Shown here: one piece after another, positions 16,161-24,620 of the stretch
Position numbering within the stretch: position 1 is the stretch's first letter
How the letters are laid out: each line of letters starts with the position of its first letter
Notes under the pieces: generated by a model
Seen by the model: only the letters and a program-made list of their open reading frames with translations
The model's database searches: none
Told to the model about the DNA's origin: nothing
Program-made: the position numbers and the translations under genes
NCBI RefSeq assembly: GCF_041320665.1
Contig: NZ_CP166730.1
Location: 3,906,001 to 3,970,000, forward strand
DNA: 64,000 nt
Direction of reading: 5' to 3'
DNA from: Comamonas sp. GB3 AK4-5
GTDB taxonomy: Bacteria > Pseudomonadota > Gammaproteobacteria > Burkholderiales > Burkholderiaceae_C

Positions 16161-17051
16161 ATGAGCGACTATCTCAAGGCCCTGGCGCTGTCCTCGGCGC
16201 TTTCCCTGGCAAGCGCCCCCACCCAGGCCGCGCCGCCCCAGGGCATACGGCTGCAGGACGCCAGGCACAAAGCGATTGCCCTGCCTCGCCCGGCCCAGCG
16301 CATCGTCTCGCTGCAGCCCTCGTTCACCGAGGCCATCTGCGCCCTGGGCGGCTGCGATGCCCTGGTGGGCGTGGACCGCTATTCCACCTGGCCGGCACAG
16401 GCCACCGCCCTGCCCCAGGTGGGCAGCATCCGGGACCCGGACATAGAACGCATCATCGCCCTCAAGCCCGATGTGGTGCTGGCCCGGCCCAACCACCGTG
16501 TGGACGAGCGCCTGGAGCGCCTGGGCATCACCGTGCTGACCCTGAATGCCCAGACCTATGAGGACATGGAGCGCGAGCTGGAAACCCTGGCCCAACTGCT
16601 GGGCCGCCCGGGTGACGGCACCAGGCTGTGGCGGCAGACGCGGGAGCGGCTGGAAGCCCTGCGCCGCCAGATGCCGGCGCAGTGGCAGGGGAAAAAAGTC
16701 TATTTCGAGCTGCACAGCGGCATGGCGGCTGCGGGCGAGGCCTCGTTCATAGGACAGACGCTGCAAAGCCTGGGCCTGGTCAACATCGCCGGGCGCGACC
16801 TGCCCATGTACCCCAAGCTCAGCCCCGAATATGTGGTGCGCGCCAACCCCGATCTGATCATCACCATGGCCGACCTGCCCGTGCCGCCCCCCGAGCGCCA
16901 GGGCTGGGGCCGCGTCACGGCCTTGCGCGGCAACCACTACTGCCGCATTCCCAATGCCGAGTTCGATGTGCTGGTGCGCCCCGGGCCCCGCATCGACGAG
17001 GCGGCGCGGCAAATCGTGCAATGCCTGCAGAAAATGAAAGTCTCCCCCTGA
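16161..17051 (+). CDS. BtuF-like periplasmic corrinoid/metal-chelate binding protein
   Basis: Substrate-binding protein of the helical-backbone (BtuF/FepB type) family, 296 residues. It would deliver a corrinoid or iron chelate to an ABC importer. A short hydrophobic leader (LKALALSSALSLASA, residues 5-19) looks like a signal peptide. Family motifs are RIVSLQPSFTEAICALGG, LVGVDRYSTWPAQA, LPQVGSIRDPDIERIIALKP and ANPDLIITMADLP. It is shorter than, and clearly different from, the two BtuF lipoproteins further right, and has no lipobox. The start is the only ATG giving a leader; no Shine-Dalgarno sequence is visible. No permease or ATPase lies beside it. Its promoter faces the Fur-box-like site of fecI4, so iron control of a B12-type binding protein is possible. 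Confidence 0.82.
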   Translation: MSDYLKALALSSALSLASAPTQAAPPQGIRLQDARHKAIALPRPAQRIVSLQPSFTEAICALGGCDALVGVDRYSTWPAQATALPQVGSIRDPDIERIIALKPDVVLARPNHRVDERLERLGITVLTLNAQTYEDMERELETLAQLLGRPGDGTRLWRQTRERLEALRRQMPAQWQGKKVYFELHSGMAAAGEASFIGQTLQSLGLVNIAGRDLPMYPKLSPEYVVRANPDLIITMADLPVPPPERQGWGRVTALRGNHYCRIPNAEFDVLVRPGPRIDEAARQIVQCLQKMKVSP

Positions 17052-17135
17052 ATCGCGATGCGCCGGAGGGGGACGACACCAGCGCGGCGGGGCGGCCCTT
17101 GCGCAGTGTCCCTGGCCTTGGTGTGCGCCAGTCTT
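17052..17135. repeat. Partial copy of a dispersed GC-rich intergenic repeat
   Basis: The segment from about 17060 (CGCCGGAGGGGGACGACACC) through GGGGCGGCCCTTGCGC to the next element reads like the reverse complement of the repeat at about 10190-10240. It starts within a few bases of the BtuF-like stop codon. Confidence 0.5.
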
Positions 17136-17403
17136 AGAACGTGTTCAACGTCTCCTCGCGGCGCGCCAATGTCTTTGCGGGATGGGATACAAGGCGCGAT
17201 ACCGCAGCAATAGCCGCGCTATTGCGAAGATTCGCAACACAGTAGACCGCCCGCAAAGCCACTGGCCCGAAGGGTTGGAGCGAAATCGGGCGATTTCATC
17301 GCGCTGGCGCTTGCTTGCACACGAGTGCAAGCTGCGCCCCATCGCTTCGAACTCCTCCCGATTGCGCTCCAACGCGCCTGCGTAGAGACTTTGAACACGT
17401 TCT
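17136..17403. repeat. 268-bp element bounded by 19-bp inverted repeats (MITE-like)
   Basis: The left end AGAACGTGTTCAACGTCTC and the right end GAGACTTTGAACACGTTCT are inverted copies with one mismatch. The interior is rich in short dyads (AATAGCCGCGCTATT, GCACACGAGTGC) and has no credible gene. This looks like a non-autonomous mobile or palindromic intergenic element of the kind common in Comamonadaceae. Only one copy is in the window. No clear target-site duplication was established. Confidence 0.65.
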
Positions 17404-17577
17404 TAGACGCTACGCAGCATATTTCACGCGCTGTGCTCGCAGGTTGTTCAGAGCATTCCAGAAAATGACGTCGCCTGCCGGGGCGAGACCCGGTCTCGGA
17501 ATGCAAACTCAGCACAACAACCCAATTCGGCGCCAAGGCTCATCTCAGGCATGGCAGGCGATCAACCCCATCCATCC
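17404..17577. other. Intergenic remainder downstream of the chlD locus
   Basis: 174 bp between the MITE-like element and the end of chlD. The inverted pair GCGAGACCCGGTCTCG at about 17490-17510 could form a hairpin. No gene is supported. Confidence 0.35.
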
Positions 17578-18297
17578 TCACTCCGGCAACACCAAGCCCA
17601 CCGCATCCGGCCAGGCCCGTACCAAGCGCTGTGCCCCAGCAAACTGCGGCCTGGCCGCCGGTGACTCGCAATCCACCAGCACCTGAGACAGGCCTTGGGG
17701 GCCGCGCTGCTGCTCCAGCGCCAGCACATCGGGGCTGCGAAAGTCGCTGAGTAGCCACAGGCAGGCGGGCTGGCCCTGCTGCTGCGCACGCCGGGCCAGC
17801 AGTTCCCAGGCCTGGTGCACGGCCAGGGCCAAAGGCGTGCCGCCGCCGCCACCTAAGGGTTCGATCAGCGCGGCATTCCAGCGCGGTGCGCGGCCGGGTG
17901 GCAGCCGCCAATGCACCTGGCCGGCGCCAAAGCACAGCAAGGCCACGGGCATGCGCTGCAAATAGGCCCAGCGCATCCATTGCAACACCAGGCCCTTGGC
18001 GCGCGCCAGGGCACCGCTGGCCATGGAGGCCGAACAGTCCAGGGCAAACACATGCAGGGTCTGGGGTGTCGTCAGGGCCTGGCGCCAGCGCAAATGCGCG
18101 GGCTGGAGGCCTGCCTCGGGGTCGGCCTCCAGCAGGCGGGCACGCAGGCTGGCCGGCCAGTCCAGCATGGCGCCGGCATCGCCGGGCATCACACCCGGGC
18201 GCGTCTGGCCGGCCAGGGCCGCACCCTGGGCTGGCGTGTTGGCTCGCCCTCGCCCCCGGCCCGCAGGGCTTAACGCGGCAGGCCGGGGGCGCGGGCT
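17578..18297 (-). CDS. chlD: chlD, VWA part reached by -1 frameshift (ChlD-like medium subunit of cobaltochelatase)
   Basis: This is the -1-frame continuation of the AAA+ frame at 18270-19484. Slippage on the A7 run at 18303-18297 would continue the protein through 239 more residues, giving about 635 residues in total, the usual ChlD size. The segment begins with an Arg/Gly/Pro-rich linker (SPAGRGRGRANTPAQGAAL) and then a von Willebrand A domain. Its metal-ion site has DCSASM, GGGGTPLA and LLSDFRS. Internal GTG-ATG starts at 18192/18189 could allow separate initiation of a 204-residue VWA protein. However, they would drop the linker, which is itself chlD-like. With CobN and the AAA+ domain it would form an ATP-driven chelatase inserting cobalt into hydrogenobyrinic acid a,c-diamide. 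Confidence 0.8.
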   Translation of the reverse strand, partial: SPRPRPAALSPAGRGRGRANTPAQGAALAGQTRPGVMPGDAGAMLDWPASLRARLLEADPEAGLQPAHLRWRQALTTPQTLHVFALDCSASMASGALARAKGLVLQWMRWAYLQRMPVALLCFGAGQVHWRLPPGRAPRWNAALIEPLGGGGGTPLALAVHQAWELLARRAQQQGQPACLWLLSDFRSPDVLALEQQRGPQGLSQVLVDCESPAARPQFAGAQRLVRAWPDAVGLVLPE

Positions 18298-18318
18298 TTT
18301 TTTGCGGCCAGGGCCTCC
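18251..18318 (-). promoter_or_regulatory. dnaX-type -1 programmed ribosomal frameshift signal in chlD
   Basis: Reading the minus strand, three elements occur in order. The first is a Shine-Dalgarno-like GGAGG (18318-18314), with exactly 10 nt to the next element. The second is a slippery A AAA AAA G (18303-18297) in the codon phase GCA AAA AAA. The third, after 5 nt, is a perfect 11-bp stem, CGCCCCCGGCC with GGCCGGGGGCG (18291-18281 and 18261-18251). The zero-frame stop TAA (18272-18270) lies in the loop. Spacing and order match the E. coli dnaX signal. The -1 frame joins exactly the missing VWA half. Confidence 0.85.
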
Positions 18319-19484
18319 ATGGCGGCCTGGGCCAGGGCATCACCCAGCGGGGGCGCGCAGAGGGTACTTGCCTGGGGCAGGGGCTGACCCCAGCCCTGGG
18401 GAGGTTGTTCCAGGGCCTGGGGGGCGCTGCCAGCCTGGCCTTTTTGATCCGCACCAGGAGCCGGCGCCGGACTGTGCATGGACTGCGCCGGGGACGGTGC
18501 GGGTGCAGCAGCTGGCTTACTCGCGGCGCTCTGCGATGCCAGCACCTGCTGAGGCTGCGCATCGGAAGCCGGCGCGGACTGTGGCTGTGGCGGCTGGGTC
18601 AACGTCGGCTGCTGCGGCTCTGCCCCACGGTGGGCCAGCACCAGGGGCGCGACCCGGGCCACATGCTCGGCCTCTATGGCCGGGCTTTGCTCCCAGGCCG
18701 CCAGGGCCCGGGCCGCGCGCAGCATCACCAGATCGGCACGCAGGCCGTCCACCTGGGCCGCAATGCATTGCTGAGCCACGGCCTCGTGGATGGCATCGCT
18801 CCAGGGCAGTTCGTCGGGGTTGGCGCAGCGTGCACGCGCCACGCGCAAACGCTCTGCCAGCGCGGCCTGCTGGGGCGCATGCTCCCGGGCAAAGCCTGCA
18901 GGGTCCAGCTCAAAGCGCAGCCTGGATTTGACGATGGCGCTGCGCAGCTGCACGTCCTGGGCATTGGCCAGCTGCACGCACAGGCCCAGCCGGTCCAGCA
19001 GCTGCGGGCGCAGCATGCCTTCCTCGGGGTTCATGGTGCCTATCAGCACAAAGCGCGCCGCATGGCTGTGGGAGATGCCGTCGCGCTCCACACGGTTCAC
19101 GCCCGAGGCGGCCACATCCAGCAGCACATCGACGATGGCATCGGGCAGCAGATTGATTTCGTCCACATAGAGCACGCCGCCATGGGCCTTGGCCACCATG
19201 CCGGGGGCGAACACCAGTTCGTTGCCGGCCAGGGCCTTGCCCAGGTCCAGGCTGCCCAGCACATGCTCCACCGAGGCCCCCAGCGGCAGCGTGGCAAACG
19301 GTGCGGGCGCCAGCAGCTCGGCCAGGGCCCGCGCCGCCGTGGACTTGGCCGTGCCGCGCGGCCCCTGTATCAGCACGCCCCCCAGGGCGGGCTCAATGGC
19401 AGCCAGCAGCAGGGCTTGAACCAGTTGAGGCTGCCCCTGAATGGCCACCAATGGAAACACTGGCGGTAATGTGGAGACCGTCAT
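18270..19484 (-). CDS. chlD: chlD zero-frame product: ChlI-like AAA+ ATPase (small subunit form)
   Basis: AAA+ ATPase related to magnesium chelatase subunits I and D, 404 residues in the zero frame. Start: the ATG (MTVSTLPPVFPL) overlapping the cobN stop as ATGA; the frame is open 28 codons further up but that part lies inside cobN. Walker A is GPRGTAKST (about 39-47). Walker B is GGVLYVDEINLLPD. The arginine-finger/sensor region has GTMNPEEGMLRPQLLDRLGL. Residues from about 290 to the end are Pro/Ala/Gln-rich linker, as in ChlD. Ribosomes that do not shift would release a ChlI-like protein; shifted ones make the full ChlD. No separate chlI, cobS or cobT is in the window. This gene and cobN form the end of the riboswitch-controlled operon A. 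Confidence 0.9.
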   Translation of the reverse strand: MTVSTLPPVFPLVAIQGQPQLVQALLLAAIEPALGGVLIQGPRGTAKSTAARALAELLAPAPFATLPLGASVEHVLGSLDLGKALAGNELVFAPGMVAKAHGGVLYVDEINLLPDAIVDVLLDVAASGVNRVERDGISHSHAARFVLIGTMNPEEGMLRPQLLDRLGLCVQLANAQDVQLRSAIVKSRLRFELDPAGFAREHAPQQAALAERLRVARARCANPDELPWSDAIHEAVAQQCIAAQVDGLRADLVMLRAARALAAWEQSPAIEAEHVARVAPLVLAHRGAEPQQPTLTQPPQPQSAPASDAQPQQVLASQSAASKPAAAPAPSPAQSMHSPAPAPGADQKGQAGSAPQALEQPPQGWGQPLPQASTLCAPPLGDALAQAAMEALAAKKARAPGLPR

Positions 19485-22400
19485 TGCGATGCCCGTCCTT
19501 CCATGAATTCTTCCTGCTCCAGCATGTGCGTCAGCAGTGTCTGGTGCATGTCCTCGGGTCGCTCCCACATGCCACGGTCTATGGCCTCCAGCAGGCGATT
19601 CACGATATCGCTCAAGGCCTGGGGATTGTGCGCGCGCAAAAAGCCGCGCACGGCCTCGTCTTCCACATAGGCCTGGGCCACCATCTGGTAGTGGCGGTCG
19701 GAGACCAGGGCCGTGGTGGCGTCAAAGCCAAACAGATAGTCCACCGTGGCCGCCATCTCAAAGCCGCCCTTGTAGCCGTGGCGCATGGCGCCGGCAATCC
19801 ATTTGGGATTGGTCACGCGGGCGCGCACCACGCGGCCGATTTCCTCGGCCAGCGAGCGGATCTTGGCCGAAGCGGGATTGCCATGGTCGCCGTGGTAAAT
19901 GGCCGGTTCACTGCCACCCAGATGGCGCACGGCGGCCACCATGCCGCCCTGGTGCTGGTAGTACTCGCTGGAGTCCAATAAATCGTGCTCGCGGCTGTCC
20001 TGGTTTTGCAGCACCACGTCCAGGGCCTGCAGGCGCGTTTCCAGTGCCTGGCGCGCGGGCAGGCCGTCGGCCTGCTGGCCGTAGGCATAGGCGCCCCAGT
20101 GCAGGTAGTGGCGGGCGAAATCGCCGGCATCGGTCCACTGCCCGGTGCGCAGCATCTCGTGCATGCTGGCGCCATAGCTGCCTGCGGGTGCGCCAAACAC
20201 GCGCCACAGCGCCTGCTCGTGGGCCTGGTCTGCGTCCATGCCCTGGGCGGCCCAGGCGGCGGCATCGCGCTGCACGCGCGCACGCAGCGGGTTGTCTTCC
20301 GCGTCTTCTTCCTGCGCGGCCACGGCACGCACGGCGGCGTCGAACATCTGCACCACATTCGGAAAGGCATCGCGGAAAAAACCGCTGATGCGCAGCGTCA
20401 CATCCACGCGCGGGCGCTGCAGGCCCACGCGGGGGATGACCTCAAAGTCCAGCACGCGCTGGCTGCCCGGCGCCCATTTGGGGCGCACACCGATCAGCGC
20501 AAAGGCCTGGGCGATATCGTCGCCGCCGGTGCGCATGGTGGCCGTGCCCCAGACCGAGATGCCTATGGCCTGGGGATACTCTCCATGCTCTTGCAGATAG
20601 CGCTCTATCAGCCGCTGCGCCGATTGCTGGCCCAGGGCCCAGGCGGTCTGCGTGGGAATGGCACGCGTATCCACGGTGTAGAAATTGCGGCCCGTGGGCA
20701 GGGTGTCGCAGCGCCCGCGCGAAGGCGATCCGCTGGGCCCGGGCGGCACAAAACGGCCCTGCAGCGCGCGCGAGAACTGGCGCAACTCTTCGCTGCCGCA
20801 GGCATCCAGGGCCGGCGCCACCTCCCGCCCCAGGCGTTCCAGCACGGCCTGGGTGTGAGGCCAGTCTTTTGCTATTTGTGGATCCTCCAGCAGCTGCAGG
20901 GCCAGCAGCTCCAGGCGCTCGCGCGTATCGCCGCCATGGCGCCAAGGGCCGGCATCAATGGCCGCCAGCAGCGCCGGGCGCGGGCCGGCCCAGGGGGCCG
21001 CCGCATCCATGTCCAGCGGGTTCCAATCGCAACCCGGTAAATCGGAAAAGAGATCGGCCACCAGCGCATGCAGCAAACCTTGGGCGCTGTCGCCCTTGCC
21101 GGCGCTGGGATAGCGGGCCAGGGACAGCAGCGTGGAGGTGCGCAGCGATCCCTCGGGCGAACGGCCAAAGATATGCAGGCCGTCGCGGATCTGGGTTTCC
21201 TTCAGCTCGCACAGATAGGAATCGATGCGCTCCAACAGTTGCGCGTCCGCATCGACCTTCTGCTCGGCGCTTGGACCGTCGCTCTGTACCTCGGCCTTGG
21301 CCTCCAGCCCCAGCTCGCGCAGCAAATCCTGCTCGCGGGCAAGCTCCAGAATCTGGCGGCGCAGCATGGTGGCGCGGCGCTGGTCCACCAGCAGGGCCTC
21401 GTAGTACTCGTCCACCAGCCGCTCCAGCTCCTGCATAGGGCCGTGGTTTTCAGCGCGCGTGAGCGGCGGCATCAGGTGGTCGATGATCACGGCCTGGCTG
21501 CGGCGCTTGGCCTGCGCACCCTCGCCGGGGTCATTGACGATAAAGGGATAGACATGGGGCAGCGGCCCCAGGATGGCATCGGGCCAGCATTGGCTGGACA
21601 GGGCCAGGCTTTTGCCCGGCAGCCATTCCAGATTGCCATGCTTGCCCACATGGACCATGGCGTCCACACCAAAGCTGTCGCGCAGCCAGAAGTAGAACGC
21701 CAGGTAATGGTGGGGCGGCACCAGCTCGGCGTCGTGGTAACTGGCGTAGTCGTTCTTGCCATCCAGCGCGCGTGTGGGCTGTATGCCCACAAACACATGA
21801 CCCAGCTGCAGCCCCGCCACCATGAACCAGCCCTGGCGCAGCATGGGGTCTTGCTCGGGCGCGCCCCATTGGGCCTCCAATGCCGTGCGCATGGCCTCGG
21901 GCAGCTGCTGCAGGCGCTGGCGGTAGGCCGCCAGCGAATAGCCCTGGCGGGCCGGGCGCAACGCCCATTGTTTGGGGTCGTTGGCAATGCCTTGCTGCAG
22001 CTGCTCCATCAGCGCCAGGCCGCTGGTGGGGCGCGCTGCGGCATCGCCCAGGTTCCAGCCATCGCGCTCCAGCTGGGCCAGCAGCTGCATCACGGATTCG
22101 GGCGTATCCAGGCCCACGCCGCTGCCCATGCGGGCCTCGCTGCCGGGGTAGTTGGCCAGCACCAGGGCCACACGCTTGGCTGCGGCCGGCTTGCTGCGCA
22201 GCAGGCACCAGCGGGCCGCCAGCTCGGCAATCCATTGCACGCGGTCGGGCTCGGCCTGGTAGGCCACAACATCGGTCTGGGTCAGCTCGCAACGGTGCAC
22301 CAGGCCTTTGAAACTCATGGCCCGGGTCATGATGCGGCCGTCCATTTCGGGCAGCACCACCTGCATGGCGATATCGCGCGGGCGCAGGCCCTGGGTGTCG

Positions 22401-23374
22401 GCCAGCCAGTCCTCGCGGTTGCTGCCGCTGGCAATCACCTGCAGCACGGGAATATCGCCGGCCAGGGTGTCGATCTCGCCCCCCGTCACGCCTGCGGCCC
22501 GAGCGTGTTCGCCCAGGGCCGCAAAAGCCGTGGTGTTGAGGATGAGCTGCACCTGGTGGGCGGTGCACAGCGTGCGCAGCGTTTGCAGGCACAGCCCGTC
22601 CTTGAGCGACTCCAGCGCCAGCGGCAGCGGGTTCAGGCCCTGGGCCAGCAAGGCCTGGGCCATGGCATCGAAGGCCTCGGTGTTGGCCGCCAGCAGATGC
22701 GAGCGATAGAACACCAGCATCACCACGGGTGCGCCCGGCGTCCAGCGGGACTGCAGATCGTCCAGGCCGGGAAGATGCGTGGCGCCGCCTTGTACCCCGC
22801 CTTGCACCCAATCCAGCGGCACATGCACGGCCACCGGCGGCAGCAGGCGCACGGGCGCCCCCTCTACCGCCCTGCCCAGGCCCCAGGCCGCGGCCATGCG
22901 CAAGAATTCGCGCGCATTGCCCAGGCCGCCCGCACGCAGGTATTGCCACAGCGCCCGGCTTTGCTCGGGCGCCAGCGTGCCCCTGGCCAACAGCTCGGCG
23001 TCTTCCTGGCTGTCGCCCGAGAACAGCGCCAGCTTCTGGCCTTTTTGCAGGGCAAGCTTGCGCAGCTGCTCTATGCCATAAGGCCAGCCCGACTCGGCGC
23101 CCAGGTGGTCGACGATGACGGTCTTGGCGTGCTGCAAGACCTCGTCGATGTACAGATCCAGCGAGGCGTTCTGGCGCAGATGCAGCAGATTCGCCAGGCG
23201 CAGCGAAGGAGCGTCAGGCTCGGCCTGCTGCCAGATACGGTAGGCATCGGCCAGCAGGGACAGCGTGGTGTCGGCCGAACTCAGCACCACGATCTCGGCC
23301 GGGGTCTGATCGAGGCGGTTGATGATGCTGTCGTCTTCGACAAAGCCACCGGGGCGGGTGCTGAGCAGGTGCAT
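19481..23374 (-). CDS. cobN: CobN, large subunit of aerobic cobaltochelatase
   Basis: Porphyrin/corrin-binding H-type subunit, 1297 residues, the usual length for CobN. It holds hydrogenobyrinic acid a,c-diamide for ATP-dependent cobalt insertion in the late-insertion aerobic B12 pathway. Recognisable family segments include HVGKHGNLEWLPGKSLALS, VYPFIVNDPGEGAQAKRR and FGRSPEGSLRTSTLLSLARY. Others are LPTGRNFYTVDTRAIPT, ISVWGTATMRTGGDDIAQAF and RVGLQRPRVDVTLRISGFFR. The C-terminal part (KGGFEMAATVDYLFGFDATT) is intact. The start is an ATG (MHLLSTRPGGFVED). It overlaps chlD by 4 bp. It lies 196 bp after cobW across a palindromic repeat, so it may also have its own promoter. Confidence 0.96.
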   Translation of the reverse strand: MHLLSTRPGGFVEDDSIINRLDQTPAEIVVLSSADTTLSLLADAYRIWQQAEPDAPSLRLANLLHLRQNASLDLYIDEVLQHAKTVIVDHLGAESGWPYGIEQLRKLALQKGQKLALFSGDSQEDAELLARGTLAPEQSRALWQYLRAGGLGNAREFLRMAAAWGLGRAVEGAPVRLLPPVAVHVPLDWVQGGVQGGATHLPGLDDLQSRWTPGAPVVMLVFYRSHLLAANTEAFDAMAQALLAQGLNPLPLALESLKDGLCLQTLRTLCTAHQVQLILNTTAFAALGEHARAAGVTGGEIDTLAGDIPVLQVIASGSNREDWLADTQGLRPRDIAMQVVLPEMDGRIMTRAMSFKGLVHRCELTQTDVVAYQAEPDRVQWIAELAARWCLLRSKPAAAKRVALVLANYPGSEARMGSGVGLDTPESVMQLLAQLERDGWNLGDAAARPTSGLALMEQLQQGIANDPKQWALRPARQGYSLAAYRQRLQQLPEAMRTALEAQWGAPEQDPMLRQGWFMVAGLQLGHVFVGIQPTRALDGKNDYASYHDAELVPPHHYLAFYFWLRDSFGVDAMVHVGKHGNLEWLPGKSLALSSQCWPDAILGPLPHVYPFIVNDPGEGAQAKRRSQAVIIDHLMPPLTRAENHGPMQELERLVDEYYEALLVDQRRATMLRRQILELAREQDLLRELGLEAKAEVQSDGPSAEQKVDADAQLLERIDSYLCELKETQIRDGLHIFGRSPEGSLRTSTLLSLARYPSAGKGDSAQGLLHALVADLFSDLPGCDWNPLDMDAAAPWAGPRPALLAAIDAGPWRHGGDTRERLELLALQLLEDPQIAKDWPHTQAVLERLGREVAPALDACGSEELRQFSRALQGRFVPPGPSGSPSRGRCDTLPTGRNFYTVDTRAIPTQTAWALGQQSAQRLIERYLQEHGEYPQAIGISVWGTATMRTGGDDIAQAFALIGVRPKWAPGSQRVLDFEVIPRVGLQRPRVDVTLRISGFFRDAFPNVVQMFDAAVRAVAAQEEDAEDNPLRARVQRDAAAWAAQGMDADQAHEQALWRVFGAPAGSYGASMHEMLRTGQWTDAGDFARHYLHWGAYAYGQQADGLPARQALETRLQALDVVLQNQDSREHDLLDSSEYYQHQGGMVAAVRHLGGSEPAIYHGDHGNPASAKIRSLAEEIGRVVRARVTNPKWIAGAMRHGYKGGFEMAATVDYLFGFDATTALVSDRHYQMVAQAYVEDEAVRGFLRAHNPQALSDIVNRLLEAIDRGMWERPEDMHQTLLTHMLEQEEFMEGRASQ

Positions 23375-23450
23375 GCTTCAATAATAAGAGCTGTTGATGC
23401 TCTAGGGATAAGCGTTAGAGGCCGATTTTCCTTGTGAGGGCACGAGGCTC

Positions 23451-23551
23451 CCCCTCACCCCTGCCCTCTCCCGCAAGCGGGAGAGGGGGCGCAGACAGCG
23501 TGGTTTTTCTCCCTCGCCCGCCTGGGCGGGAGAGGGTTGGGGTGAGGGTGG
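23451..23551. repeat. Inverted pair of dispersed palindromic repeats between cobW and cobN
   Basis: CCCCTCACCCCTGCCCTCTC at the left and GAGAGGGTTGGGGTGAGGG at the right are near-complementary. Each half also contains its own small hairpin (CTCTCCCGCAAGCGGGAGAG and CTCGCCCGCCTGGGCGGGAG). The whole could fold into a stem of about 100 nt. One copy of the same motif is at 10125-10160. It could attenuate transcription between cobW and cobN, but it lacks a terminator U-run. Confidence 0.65.
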
Positions 23552-23570
23552 AGGGATGCGTCACCAGGCT

Positions 23571-24617
23571 TCAAGCCGCAGCGTGCGCCAACTCCTGCTG
23601 CAGCACCTCGGCATTCAAACCCTTGCCAATAAACACCAGACGCGTTGCGGCCTTCTCATCCTCACGCCAGGCGCGGTCGAAGTAAGCGTCAAAGCGGCGG
23701 CCCACGCCCTGCACCAGCAGACGCATCTTCTTGCCCGGCAGGGCCACAAAGCCCTTGACGCGCAGCACCGCGTGCTTTTGCACAATGGCTTGCAGCGCCT
23801 GCATCAAACGGTCGCGGTCCACGGCGCCCAGGTCGATGAACAGCGAGTCGAATTCATCGTGGTCATGGTCTTCGTCATGGTCGTGGTTGGAGTGGCGCGC
23901 ATCGATATGCAGCTCGGCCGCACGCTGCTGGCCCAGCAACACCGACAGGGGCACGCTGCCCTGCACGGCTTCGATCATCTTCACCTCGGCCGGCACCTCT
24001 TCGGCCACCAAGGCGCGCACCTGGGCCAGTTGCTCGGGCGTGACCAAGTCGGCCTTGGACAGCACCACCAGGTCGGCGGCCGAGAGCTGGTCTTCAAACA
24101 GCTCGTGCAGGCTGGCGTCATGGTCGAGGTTGGGATCGTCCTTGCGCTGGACGTCCACGGCATGGGGGTCATGGGCAAACTGGCCGGCGGCAGTGGCGGG
24201 GGTATCGACCACGGTGACCACGGAATCCACGGTGAACACGCTGGCAATCTCGGGCCACTGGAAGGCCTGAACCAGGGGCTTGGGCAGGGCCAGACCGCTG
24301 GTTTCGATCAGCAGCACATCGATGTCCGCGCGGCGCTCGGCCAGGGCCTTCATCACCGGGAAGAACTCCTCCTGCACCGTGCAGCACATGCAGCCATTGG
24401 CCAGCTCATAGATCTGCCCTGCCTGGCCCCCCTCTTCTGCGCAGCCTATGGCGCAGGTCTTGAGGATTTCGCCATCAATGCCCAGCTCGCCAAACTCGTT
24501 GACGATGACGGCCACACGCAGACCCTTGGCCTGCTCCAGGATATGGCGCATCAGCGTGGTCTTGCCGCTGCCGAGAAAGCCGGTGACGATGGTGGCGGGG
24601 ATTTTGGTGGTTTGCAT
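23571..24617 (-). CDS. cobW: CobW-type GTP-dependent metal chaperone
   Basis: COG0523 G3E-family GTPase, 348 residues. It is thought to supply cobalt to the cobaltochelatase CobN. The P-loop GFLGSGKTT is at about 13-21. The metal-binding GCMCC motif lies near 74-78 (ELANGCMCCTVQEEF). The base-recognition motif LSKADLV follows at about 193. A His/Asp-rich stretch (HSNHDHDEDHDHDEFDS), typical of metal-storing loops in this family, separates the GTPase domain from the C-terminal CobW_C domain (LRVKGFVALPGKKMRLLVQG). AGGAGC stands 8 nt before the ATG. It lies 3 bp downstream of the CbiX/ferredoxin gene and upstream of cobN. Confidence 0.94.
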   Translation of the reverse strand: MQTTKIPATIVTGFLGSGKTTLMRHILEQAKGLRVAVIVNEFGELGIDGEILKTCAIGCAEEGGQAGQIYELANGCMCCTVQEEFFPVMKALAERRADIDVLLIETSGLALPKPLVQAFQWPEIASVFTVDSVVTVVDTPATAAGQFAHDPHAVDVQRKDDPNLDHDASLHELFEDQLSAADLVVLSKADLVTPEQLAQVRALVAEEVPAEVKMIEAVQGSVPLSVLLGQQRAAELHIDARHSNHDHDEDHDHDEFDSLFIDLGAVDRDRLMQALQAIVQKHAVLRVKGFVALPGKKMRLLVQGVGRRFDAYFDRAWREDEKAATRLVFIGKGLNAEVLQQELAHAAA

Positions 24618-24620
24618 GGA

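Noticed and set aside
17145..17385. Short frames on both strands inside the 268-bp repeat
   Set aside because: They lie within a palindromic repeat and have no protein-like features.
17540..18562. 340-codon minus-strand frame across the chlD frameshift region
   Set aside because: It is the third, non-coding frame; its peptide is Arg/Pro/Ala-rich without motifs, whereas the other two frames give AAA+ and VWA domains.
21068..23437. 789-codon plus-strand frame opposite cobN
   Set aside because: Length is explained by GC-rich codon bias on the opposite strand; the peptide is His/Gln/Arg-rich with no recognisable motif.
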